From assembly GCA_946406115.1 (NCBI GenBank), contig OX291560.1, forward strand, positions 8,991,158 through 9,055,157: a DNA stretch of 64,000 bases. Direction: 5' to 3'. Shown here in pieces: positions 37,019 to 46,577 of this stretch. The first letter of the stretch is position 1. Each line of letters opens with the position of its first letter. Made by a program: the position numbers and the translations under genes. The notes beneath the pieces are model-generated. The model was not told where the DNA came from. It searched no databases and was given only the letters and a program-made list of their open reading frames with translations. This DNA comes from Apoda limacodes (taxonomy: Eukaryota; Arthropoda; Insecta; Lepidoptera; Limacodidae).

Positions 37019-38373
37019 ATGGGTTATTCGTATACTTTGAAACCAGTAACTTATAAGAAATATTTTCCAGCAACGTTTCTGTTGCTGCTTTTTGCAGATA
37101 CCAACGCGATGCCAAAGGAATCTCTAAATGACAACGTAGAACCGCGGTTGGTAAGCGAATTCGACAATTATATAATCACATAAATTTGAAATCTGCGAAC
37201 AACTAAATTGAAGAGACTCCTTTCATGATTCCAGCATAATATTAAAAAACGCGAAGTCAGGGCATCTGCGAATAGCATCAAAAGGTTTCAAGACTTCGTT
37301 GAAGAAAAGTTAATACAACATGCACAAGCTTTGGAACATCTCGTAAAACTGGCAGAAGTAAATGAAGATAGAACTAATAAATTAGTTGAACATATAAGTA
37401 AAGATATTCAGCCACCTAAGTTACCTGAAAAAGTTGAGGTAAATAACAAATATAGACGTAGTAATGTTGAAGTTAAAAGTACAGAAAGTCCCATTACGAG
37501 AATACGCAATAATTTTTCTAAGTATAGAAGGTTTTTTAAGGATTTGGTTGCTAATGAAGTGAAAAGCGAAGTTTATCCGATACCATTAGTAGAACGAAAT
37601 AGTAACAAAGGTTATTTTACCGGAAATTAAAGTATTGTGGTATTACAATTTCTTTTATAATATATTCGAAAAATGATTCATAATTTACATATTGATATCA
37701 TTTTCCTTAGCTGCTCTCTGATGACATTAACCCTGTACGTTACAATTCTTGCCGGTTTCTAATTACCTACTTTATACTGAGGGATAAATTTCACAAACTA
37801 CTCTGCGGTTATCCCCTTTTGGGCATAAAATACGTGAAGACATATATGCATACAAATTTGAAAAGTAGAGTTTGGAGTAGAGTTTCTCTAGGTTATTAGT
37901 AACTAATGTATTGTGCATGCTAATTGTTGATGTAATAAAATTATTAAAGGGGACATTTTATTCTTTTCTTTTAAAACCTCACTCTTAAATAAATGACATT
38001 GTGGACTTTTTTCTAGAAAAGCCATTACAATATTTTTTCTTTCAGTTGTTATCACGTCGTGCATTTGGTAGCGAGTCTCCAACTGCCGACAGTCCACCAA
38101 ATGACACTGTTAACAGCAATTGGTGTTCAGAAGCCGTACTTTGTCGCAAAACTATGGAGCCCGTTTGTGGTTATGATCAAAAATTCGGTTACGCTAAGTT
38201 TGAAGACATTTGCCATGTGCTCCGATCCAATTGTTATTGGAAATATAGTAAGTTTTTTTTTGTTTAATAATTTGGGTATGTTAATTTGTTTTATTAAAAT
38301 TTAATCTTCTTTTTCAGATTTCTCAATTGTGCCAAACTGTAACCCTTTTGATTTGTCAGTATTTTTTCAATGA
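37019..38373 (+). CDS. K3: secreted Kazal-like protein with long N-terminal extension
   Basis: Four exons give about 197 residues. Exon 1 is 37019-37150 (signal peptide with core FPATFLLLLFADTNA; donor TTG|GTAAGC). Exon 2 is 37235-37438 (acceptor gattccag; donor GAG|GTAAAT). Exon 3 is 38046-38247 (acceptor tttctttcag; donor A|GTAAGT). Exon 4 is 38318-38373 (acceptor ctttttcag; stop TGA). An in-frame TAA directly precedes the ATG, which fixes the start if there is no earlier exon. The module W-C-S-E-A-V-L-C, x7, P-V-C-G, then K-F-E-D-I-C and S-N-C is followed after the phase-1 junction by N-F-S-I-V-P-N-C, the sixth cysteine. The exon-2 region is charged and probably helical, and is not recognised. 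The frame stays open past 37438 to 37630, so a later donor (for example after 37558, also phase 0) is possible. It is the only K gene with such an extension and the only one with Lys at the P1-like position. Confidence 0.65.
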
Positions 38374-38487
38374 AAGTTTGGAATTAAATCGTTTGTTGTA
38401 TTAAAAATTAAATTAATGTATTTGTACACAAAGTTTTTAACCAGTCTTTAATTGAAGATTGATAAGTAATTTATGTTTTATCTTCAC

Positions 38488-38493
38488 AATAAA
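38488..38493 (+). terminator. Candidate poly(A) signal of K3
   Basis: AATAAA lies about 115 nt after the K3 stop, inside the roughly 210-bp gap that separates the convergent stops of K3 and K4. Confidence 0.4.
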
Positions 38494-38583
38494 AAAAAAT
38501 ATAAACTGTTACATTGCAATTAATAAAATTACAGAAATATATTTCACATACATTCATATGCATACATTGGTCACTAGTTTTTC

Positions 38584-41500
38584 TTAACCTTTTAACTCCT
38601 TTTGATTAGGGCATACACCTTCTTCTTCTTTGACATGTCTGTAAACTGAAAAAAAAGATAAAACCTTATTTAAAGATAAAAAAGAAACTAAAAAGTAGTA
38701 TTCATAAGATACAGTGCAACAATTTTTTCTGAACTTCTGACCTTGGGTGTTTGGTCGCTAGTGTCGTTGTAAGTTCACACCATTGCAATATAGCGACTGT
38801 AGTTTTGATTGTTTACTACTGGGTTAGAAAAGTTAGTTGCGCTATACTTATATATGGGTGTTTTACCGGAAAATCTTTTTCCCTTTTTTATTTTATTGCG
38901 GCCTAATTGCGGTTTTAATCTTAATGATCTGCAAAGTTACAGATGTAATGGGTCCCTAGTCAGTCATTAACATTATCCTTCAGTTTACTCAACATACTCT
39001 GTGATTTTATGGCTTTTTCAGCCGGTTTGATTATTTTATTAGCATTATTAAGGGTGGTTCGGAAACTACGACCACGACTAGTAAGTTAGTGAATACCTAA
39101 AGCTTTAGCGCTGATCTCTAAAAAAAACGAGCCAAGTGCGAGTCTCGCTCGCGCACCGAGGGTTCCGTGCAAACTTATTATATTTTGTTGTATATTATGA
39201 AAAATATTTTTATTAAATGATGTAACCAAAAATTTACGGTTTTCGCAAGTTTTCCTTTTTCTGTGCTATAAGATGTTGCTTCGTACCAAATTTCAAGATT
39301 CTGAGTTCACGGGAAGCCCCCTGTAGATTTTGATTCCTTAGCGAGTTTCGAAAATTTGGTGAAATTTGCGGCATATTTTGTTTGCGTCGGCTTTGAAGTT
39401 TGATTTTTTCACAGCTCCAAGGGACAGTAGACCTGAGTATTGGATATAAATTTTAGCTTGATACCTCCACGCGTTCCTGAGAAAAAGGGTCTTGTCGGAC
39501 GGACGAACGTACAACAAAGTGATCCTATAAGGGTTCCGCTTTTACCTTTCGAGGTACGGTACCCTAAAAATGTGATGTAACCAAAAATTTAAGGTTGTCG
39601 GAATTTTTCCTTTATATGTGCTATAAAACATTGATTCATGCCAAATTACAAGATTCTAAATCGACTGGAAGTACCCTTTAGGTTTTGATTCCCTTGCGAG
39701 TAGTTGCGAGTTTGAAAATATGCGGCTTAAATTGCTGTTTCTTTTGATTGTGATGATATAGAAGACTGATTTTGTTACAGCTTAAAGGTACCTGAGTATA
39801 CCTAAATATTTGATATGAATTGTAATTTAATACCTCTACGCGTTCATGAGGAAAGGGGTAGTAACTGTAAAATTATTAAAAATATTTTTATTATATGATG
39901 TAACTAAAAATTTACGGCTTTCGCAATTTTTCCTTTATCTGTGCTATAAGATGTTGCTTCGTACCAAATTTTAAGATTCTGAGTTCACGGGAAGTACCCT
40001 TCAGGTTTTGATTCCCCTGCGAGTTTCGAAAATTTGGGGAAATTTGCGGCATAAACGGCTGTATGTTTTGATTGCGTTGGCTTAGAAGTTTGATTTTTTC
40101 ACAGCTCCAAGGGACAGTAGACTTGAGTATTTAATATAAATTTTAGCTTGATACCTCCACGCGCGTTCCTGAGAAAAAGGTTCTTGACAGACGGACAAAC
40201 AGACGGACAACAAAGTGATCCTATAAGGGTTCCGTTTTTTCCTTTCGAGGTACGGAACCCTGAAAACGGGAAGAAGGAGAGGGTATTAGAGTATCGTCGT
40301 TTAATTGATTTTATTTATGATCAAATATTGATAACAATGATTACTTTTGATGAGTTGGTTACTATGTACCTTTTCATTGCTCGCCATCGGCAGAGTATTA
40401 ATACTCACATCTTAAAACGTAAATGGTCACACACACTGCAAGTTCAGAATAACAAATGTTTTCTCTAGGGACTCTTGAAGTGGATATGGAATTCTTCAAG
40501 AAAGAGGTGATTAGATTTTAAAAGATCGGCCACTTGCGAGTATTGCACGTAGGCTGCACAAGCTGTGTTCGAAATCTTCGTGTTATATTGTGTACACCGC
40601 TATACTATGAGCGTGTCCACATTATCCGATCCGATATCGGCATCGGACGCTTATATCCGATAGCGTGTGGTATCTTCACATATTTTCGATAAAATCGGCC
40701 ATTTCCTCGAGCTTTGTGCGGGCAATGGCAGACTATAATAGACAACTTTATTTTCTACTGTATTGATTATATTTCAGACGAAAAAACGATCTGTCCTCAG
40801 TCAGAATTAAATACATATCATTGTGCAAAGATATTTAGAGGGTGCATTTTATACACTTTTTAGCAAGCTACAAAACGCACCTGCAAAGTTTTTAAATTAC
40901 TTTCGTATGAGTGAATCCACATTTGATTATTTACTAACTTGCAACAACATTGCAAATACAACTAAACTCGGAAAAACTATACTAGCTCAAAATGGCTGCC
41001 GCGCGCCGGGCTCTGCGCACACAGAGACAATGTAGATAAAAGTATAGAACACTAATAAACATTATAGTCCGACAGCTCCCGGAGGGCGAAGGGCCTCCTT
41101 GTGTTGCAAAATACACTGACCGCTTAGTATTAGATTAAGTATTAAAATATCTACCTTACCCATATTATATTCACAGGAGTATTCGTACAAATCGCAAAGA
41201 TCCAGAAATGTTCTGGCCTCGTTGACTGACTTGCCGCATATGATGACCGTATCGTGGAAACATGAGTATGCATTTTCGCACAACTTTTTCAGCTCACTCT
41301 GAAATATAAAAGTTAGATAAACGAGTGCACCCGCAACTGCTACATACTAATTTGAGAATAAACTCCTTTAAAAAACCGTGGCAAAAAAATAATAATCACC
41401 CAATAATTTGTCAGCAGAATCTAATACCTTTAAACGAGCAATGTATATATATGAATATAATCTAAATCTCTGAAACAGCTCCAACGATTTTCAGTCCAAC

Positions 41501-42614
41501 GAGTATGTGGGAGTTTTGGGGGCGATAAATCGATCTAGCTAGGTTTCATTTTTATAAAATGTCGTTTCATCCGTGTTTTGAGGCAATGATAAACTGAATA
41601 ATATGACTCTTCCTGACATCTATTGGCGAGTAGTATTAGTAGTACTATTATTTTTACCGACACAGCAACACTAACGCTACTTGACAATAGATGGCGTTGT
41701 TAAGCAACATTAAAGCTACTGAACAATAGATGGCGTTGTTAAGCAATACTAAAGCTACTTGACAATAGATGGTGTTGTTAAAAAATGAGCAAAGCTCGGT
41801 CCTCAGGTACTGGTTATTTATATTACTAAGGACGCTACGCTATTTTATTTTACTTTCTGCACAAACAAAAGTGTACAATGGTGAGCCTAATACCATATGG
41901 CATTCTCTACCAGTCAACCATAGGAGTAGGCTTAACAGAAAAATTTACTGGCAGTGCATAATTTTTTTTTTTATTTGGACCTGCACTAAGCTATAAAAGC
42001 TGTAAAAGATTGGAAGGTTAAATAAACACATACATATACCATACGTATATAAGTATATATCTATACATATATACACAAATAAAAAATAATAGAAACTCAA
42101 AAGAAAATTTTTAAAACAGACTTAAACTCATTAATTCTTGGAACTGTTTGAAGTAATGTTTTTTTAGCTTTTCTTTGAAGATCCGTTTGGATTGAGCGCT
42201 GCGGACGTCTTTAGGGAGTGCTTTGACTTACTCATATTCCTTTTCATAGGAAATTCTTTATGTTATGGGGACCTCATTCAATTATTAATCTAATTCATTA
42301 GCAGATAATTTATTTAATATAAGCACCACTAGGTGTTAGGGTTTAAATTTCGTTTGGTGAGTATTTAAATTGTACCCGAAATCAAATACATGAAAAAAAG
42401 ACGCATAATAATGAATGACATGATTGGAGGATTGTTGCGCACAAAACAACTGAATTGGAAACCACACTATGTTGATATACTTATTTACGTACAAGCGAAA
42501 TAAGTGAAGAAAAGAACTCACCAAATGCGTTTTATCTCCCACTATATGACCATAATATTCCATAAAAAACAAACACACTATAAATATACAAAACAATATG
42601 TTAAACAAATGCAT
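38584..42614 (-). CDS. K4: secreted Kazal-like protein, six cysteines
   Basis: Three exons give 97 residues. Exon 1 is 42522-42614 (MHLFNILFCIFIVCLFF signal peptide, 31 codons, donor TTG|GTGAGT). Exon 2 is 41160-41298 (acceptor atatttcag, donor G|GTAAGG). Exon 3 is 38584-38645 (acceptor ttttttcag, stop TAA). The module is C-E-N-A-Y-S-C, then F-H-D-T-V-I-I-C-G, then T-F-L-D-L-C-D-L-Y-E-Y-S-C. The split codon makes Val, followed by Tyr, and the sixth cysteine lies in G-V-C-P-N-Q. Exactly six cysteines in the mature part allow three disulphides. It runs convergently with K3, the stops being about 210 bp apart. Its long intron 2 has collected several mobile elements. All junctions follow the family rule, so exons 1 and 2 are firm and exon 3 is likely. 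Confidence 0.75.
38711..38847. mobile_element. MITE, acagtgcaacaa family, in K4 intron 2
   Basis: The left end acagtgcaacaa and right end agttgcgctata are inverted. The interior carries ggtcgctagtgtcgt and gcgactgtagttttgatt in reversed order relative to the copy at 25394-25522. Confidence 0.65.
39118..40268 (+). repeat. Tandem cluster of gggttccgta elements
   Basis: One element at 39118-39568 has both ends (gccaagtgcgagtctcgctc start; cgaggtacggtaccctaaaa end). Two further partial bodies follow directly at about 39570-39880 and 39885-40268. Each restarts with a tgatgtaaccaaaaattta-like sequence and carries the ttgcttcgtaccaaattt and gagttcacgggaagtaccc blocks, and the last again ends in aggtacggaaccctgaaaa. 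Confidence 0.8.
40340..40560 (+). mobile_element. CR1-like LINE 3' fragment
   Basis: Short homology to the C-terminal part of the 33595-36130 LINE (cgccatcggcagagtattaa, then ctcacatcttaaaacg, then aaatggtcac). It begins just after the gggttccgta cluster, in K4 intron 2. Confidence 0.6.
40600..41040 (+). pseudogene. PIF/Harbinger-like transposase fragment
   Basis: At about 40823-40990 the translated run includes L-N-Y-F-R-M-S-E-S-T-F-D-Y-L-L, which resembles the FRM-x-x-x-T-F-x-x-L-L segment at the start of Harbinger-type transposases. The frame soon ends and no catalytic DDE region is present. Upstream at 40600-40700 there is a ccgatatcggcatcgg-type inverted stretch that may be part of the element end. 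The family call is from motif memory only. Confidence 0.45.
41442..41812 (+). repeat. Interspersed repeat (cctgacatctattggcgagt family), copy 1
   Basis: It begins near gcaatgtatatatatgaata, contains tcctgacatctattggcgag and ends aaagctcggtcctcaggtac. Three tandem units of about 40 bp, each with an acaatagatggygttgttaa core, lie at 41680-41790. Copies 2 and 3 are at 48335-48645 and 53578-53727. It lies in K4 intron 1. Confidence 0.75.
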
Positions 42615-42620
42615 GACATT

Positions 42621-42652
42621 ACTGATTGCTGCCTACGATAAGAAAATATATT
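42621..42652 (-). promoter_or_regulatory. Candidate core promoter of K4
   Basis: On the minus strand a TATA-like AATATATT (42645-42652) lies about 25 bp before an arthropod initiator TCAGT (42621-42625). The K4 ATG follows after only about 8 nt. Spacing fits a TATA/Inr promoter with a very short leader. Confidence 0.45.
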
Positions 42653-43737
42653 CTACACTCTATACAATATCTGTCGCACTTTCTGGACATTGTGACAGAC
42701 ACTGCTTAGGAATTTCATGATGGTGATATTCTAATACCGGATACTATAACTACTAAGTACCTGCAAAATTGGTTGTTGTCATTTACGAACGACTCTAGAA
42801 TGCATGGGCTCTTTCACAATTTCCGACTATTGTCTCAAACTAGGTATTCAATGTGTTGTATGTACGTATGTATGTATGTCGCAGCCATCTGGTTAAATTA
42901 GCTAGTTAATTTAATTTGTAGTTGAGGTTATCTTAGCCGTTATACGTTCCCAATCCCTTGCTGTATCTTTACTTTAGAAGAAGAAGGTTTGGGCCTGAAT
43001 ACATTACACGGGGCCATTGTGGATTTTGGATTTCACATACGTCTTTCAGATATCTCGATGTTTTCCTTCACCGAATCGAGCCATTGGTGTCAACAAAACA
43101 ATTTTCTTTAAAAAGTAAAAAAAGACCGTTGGTGAACGGCGCGTCTCGAACGCTCGCCTCTCAGAAATCGCAGTGCGATTATCATAAATATTTTTGATCT
43201 TGTATTTTTGCCAACATTCAGTTAATGCCTTGAATTAATGGTGACTTTTTTAATTAATTTATTAATTTTTAATATTTTGCTGTCAAAGATTAAGAAAAAA
43301 ATAATGCCATAACAAAAGTCAATTTGCAATAGTGTATAGCAGATACATACATTGTCGCCTAAAGCATATAAAATTATCGTTTTGAGTTATTTGATTATAT
43401 TTAACTAATAAGTACTAAAAATATTATTTCACTGAGATTCAGCAGCAAGAATCCATTTCTTGCGGCTGAAAATCAGTAAAGATCCGTGTTATCGCACAAA
43501 TCAATTCCGATTTTTTTGATTTTATAAGTAACTAGCTGACCCGAAGAACTTTGTTCCATAATTTTTAGTTTATGTGCATCTGGAATAATTCATCTTTCAT
43601 ATAGTAAAAGATTTTTTAAATTGGTTCCGGAGTTCAATCTCCACATATAAATAAACTAATAAAATTTGCTCTCTGTTTTCATAGATATTCTGTAAGATAA
43701 ATGGCAAAAATATGTATTTTATTTTACAAATCACTTA
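42653..43737. other. K4-K5 intergenic DNA, left part
   Basis: No gene is supported. The frame at 42958-43197 is plus-strand and open but has no secretion signal or splice context, and its last part resembles a repeat end. Confidence 0.35.
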
Positions 43738-44022
43738 CAAAAATCGGCCAAGTGCGAGTTGGCTTCGTGCACGAAGGGTTCCGTATCATTATCTATAAAA
43801 ACGGCTATAAAATCACGTTTGTAAGGGAGTTTATTTTATTCTGTTTTTTAGTATTTGTTGTTATAGCAGCAACAAGAATACATCATCTGTGTAAATTTCA
43901 ACTGTTTAACTATCACGGTTCATGAATGACAGCCTGGTGACAGACGGACAGACGGACGGACAGCGAAGTCTTAGTAATAGGGTCCCGTTTTGTACCCTTT
44001 AGATATGGAATCCTAAAAAGAC
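43738..44022 (+). repeat. gggttccgta-family element
   Basis: It starts aaaaatcggccaagtgcgag, has tgcacgaagggttccgtatc, then the cagacggacagacggacgga run, and ends with a degenerate gatatggaatcctaaaaag. Confidence 0.8.
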
Positions 44023-44191
44023 ACAGATAATACACAACATTATATTATTACAAGTAATAGTTATAAAAAATGTTATACACTATATATTATAATTTTCCCA
44101 CAAATCCTGACCTAATTTTTATAGTTCGTTAAAAACTTGACTAAAATTGAAAGACAAGCGCTGAACAGAATGATATACCCCATATTTTGAT

Positions 44192-44450
44192 TCCCTCGCA
44201 GCCTAGTTGCTAAAGTGGCCGACTGCTGCGTAGAGGGTGTGGGTTCGATTCCCGCATTGGACAAAAATTTATGTGATAAAAAAACAAACATTTGTGTTTG
44301 TTCAGAGTCTCGGTGTATTTTATGTATAATATGTATGTATTTACAAAAAAAAGTAATATATATGTATCTGTATCCGTTGTCTGGTATCCATAACACAAGC
44401 TTTGTTTCCTTTGGGGCCACACGGCGCTGTGCGTAATGTCCAAAAATATT
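44192..44450 (+). repeat. tRNA-derived SINE
   Basis: The head tccctcgcagcctagttgct, then a GTGTGGGTTCGATTCCCGC B box, is followed by a body ending near cctttggggccacacggcgc and tgtgcgtaatgtcc. A second copy of the head is at 47189-47262. This is an RNA polymerase III-type retroposon and not a usable tRNA gene. Confidence 0.75.
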
Positions 44451-44948
44451 ATTATTCTGTTTCAATTTACTAAGAATTACCCTTAATGGCCCTGTAGCAG
44501 GTAACTGGCTCCTCTATTAGATATTATTTATTTCCTCTCAGTACAAAGCTTATTTTAAAAGTTTTTTAAATACGTTTGTGAGTTTTATATGGCATATCCG
44601 CTATAGTGGCCACTTTTAGCAAAAAAATTAAATAAAGCTTACAGATGTGTTCGTAAACTATACAAAATGGTCTTAATATAGCTAATGACTTATGTAATAA
44701 CTTCTTTGTAGTACAATTTTGAAATAAGCTTTGTTTCTAAGAGGAAATAAACAATATCTAATGCTAGCGCTAATAACCTGCTATATCGGTTCAACACCTG
44801 CCATGAAGGACTAAAGTGGTCGGTAAAAAAAGACTATCCCTTACATTATGATGTGGGTGTGTATCCACTGGTTACCTTCTTTAAGAGACACAATCCGTAA
44901 TGTTATACATACGTACCTAATACATACATACATTGTATATGTAAATAT

Positions 44949-45243
44949 ATGTCGCAGGCAAATCGTATAATCCGCCGTTTCACTATATGCCTAGGCAGAT
45001 CGTAAAGTATAGAATATTTATAGAATAGAAATTATCATATTACTGAACAGATTATTATATGAAGCCTGGCTGGAAAGCTCCGCTCGCTACACTCGCTCCG
45101 CATCTACGTTTACAAAAGAGAAACTAAACCTAACCTAACATACATGACTTATACAGTGCGATTTGTGTTCCTTTCGTTTCCATACTTTACGATTTGCCTA
45201 GGCATATTGTGAAACGGCGGATTATACGATTTGCCTGTGACAT
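44949..45243. mobile_element. MITE with TIRs of about 60 bp, copy 1
   Basis: The left arm 44949-45008 (gtcgcaggcaaatcgtataa, then tccgccgtttcac, then atgcctaggcagatcg) is repeated inverted at 45184-45243. The interior contains gctggaaagctccgctcgct and cctaacctaacatacatgac. A second copy lies at 47746-48025. I do not recognise the superfamily. Confidence 0.85.
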
Positions 45244-45493
45244 ATATACTATCTGAAAAGCTGTCGCCTGGTCTAGATGCTTCATTCGCATGTAAGTACA
45301 GTGATATTACGATAAGTCGTCAAAGTTTGGTTTCACAATAGATACTACCACGCGACAGAAGTTTCACTCCCTACTAAATTTAGCAAACAGAATTGTACTA
45401 AAAAAACCTATGCTAGATTTATCTATTTGCAGATGTAGTTATAAGTACTATTTTACGTTGTCTGATCTCAATATAATTAAGACAACTTGTCAA

Positions 45494-45562
45494 CCACTAA
45501 GGTGAGAAACAAGCTAACTATCCGCCGGATAGTAAGCGGTCACTGTAGCCCAAGGATGACCA
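45494..45562 (-). mobile_element. CR1-like LINE, extreme 3' terminus
   Basis: A fragment of about 70 bp contains the family terminus (ccactaaggtgagaaacaag) and tagtaagcggtcactgtagc on the plus strand. It is a very short 5' truncation. Confidence 0.6.
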
Positions 45563-46577
45563 GTGGCATGTTATACTAAACAGTTGTTTTAATTCGAAAA
45601 TTAATTAAACAAACACTGATTTTTACTAACAAAAACCAACAAACAAAGTACGTATTTGGTTACATTATGAAGGCAAACATGTATTATGTGATTATATTAA
45701 GAACACTGTAAGTAGTTTTTTTACTAACTATTATACGCCGAAACCGTTCTGATTTGATTTGACGTACAATTTTCATGAAGTTGGAAGACAATGAATTGAT
45801 TACAGTTTGCTCTAAATTGTCCCGTACAAAATGGATCCCAATTTCTTGCATGGTGGAGCAAACGCGATTGAAAATGTTGATAAAATATCATATTCTTTTG
45901 TTTTAGAGACAGGTAAAAACTAAACCCAAATTAATAACTACAAGGCACTTACTCACCTCAGATTGGTACTATTGTTGTACCTATATGGACCTAAGGGACC
46001 CTAAATTATATCAAGTAAATAATAGAGGACATAAAAAGTATGCAAAAGATCTAAAACTTAAAATTTAAAAAAATTAAACAAATCTATATAATCTGAAGTA
46101 CGTGTGATCCTCATTTAACACTCACTGGCACATCAAGCACTTCTATTTGTAAGCACGTAATTATATGAATACGCAAAATTGCTTTTAATTTAATCCCAAA
46201 ACACTATATTTATTTCTTAGGCTATTTCGCCGAGTAATGACTGACCACAGAGCACTGCCGAAAACAAAAAGGCTGCGTTCGTAACCTAGCGCGTTGCAGA
46301 TATTTGTAATGGGACGAAACACAAAGTGAAAAGCAGAATACTTATGAAAACAGCTACTTTGAACTTTCAATGTAGTGGCAGGTTCCCCGACATCGGAAAT
46401 TAAATGAGTTGCAAAAAAGTATTTACAAACAAAGTTTCCCTTTTATTTACACTGTTTTTATAAACCATCTTTATAACTACATCTATCTATCAAAAAGGAT
46501 CTGAGTAACAAAATGGAATACTGACATATATGAAATAACAATAGGTAAATATAAATAGCACTGCATTTAGAATAATG

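Noticed and set aside
44192..44265. tRNA gene
   Set aside because: It has good A- and B-box matches, but the sequence continues into a repeat body and a second head copy exists at 47189. This is a SINE.
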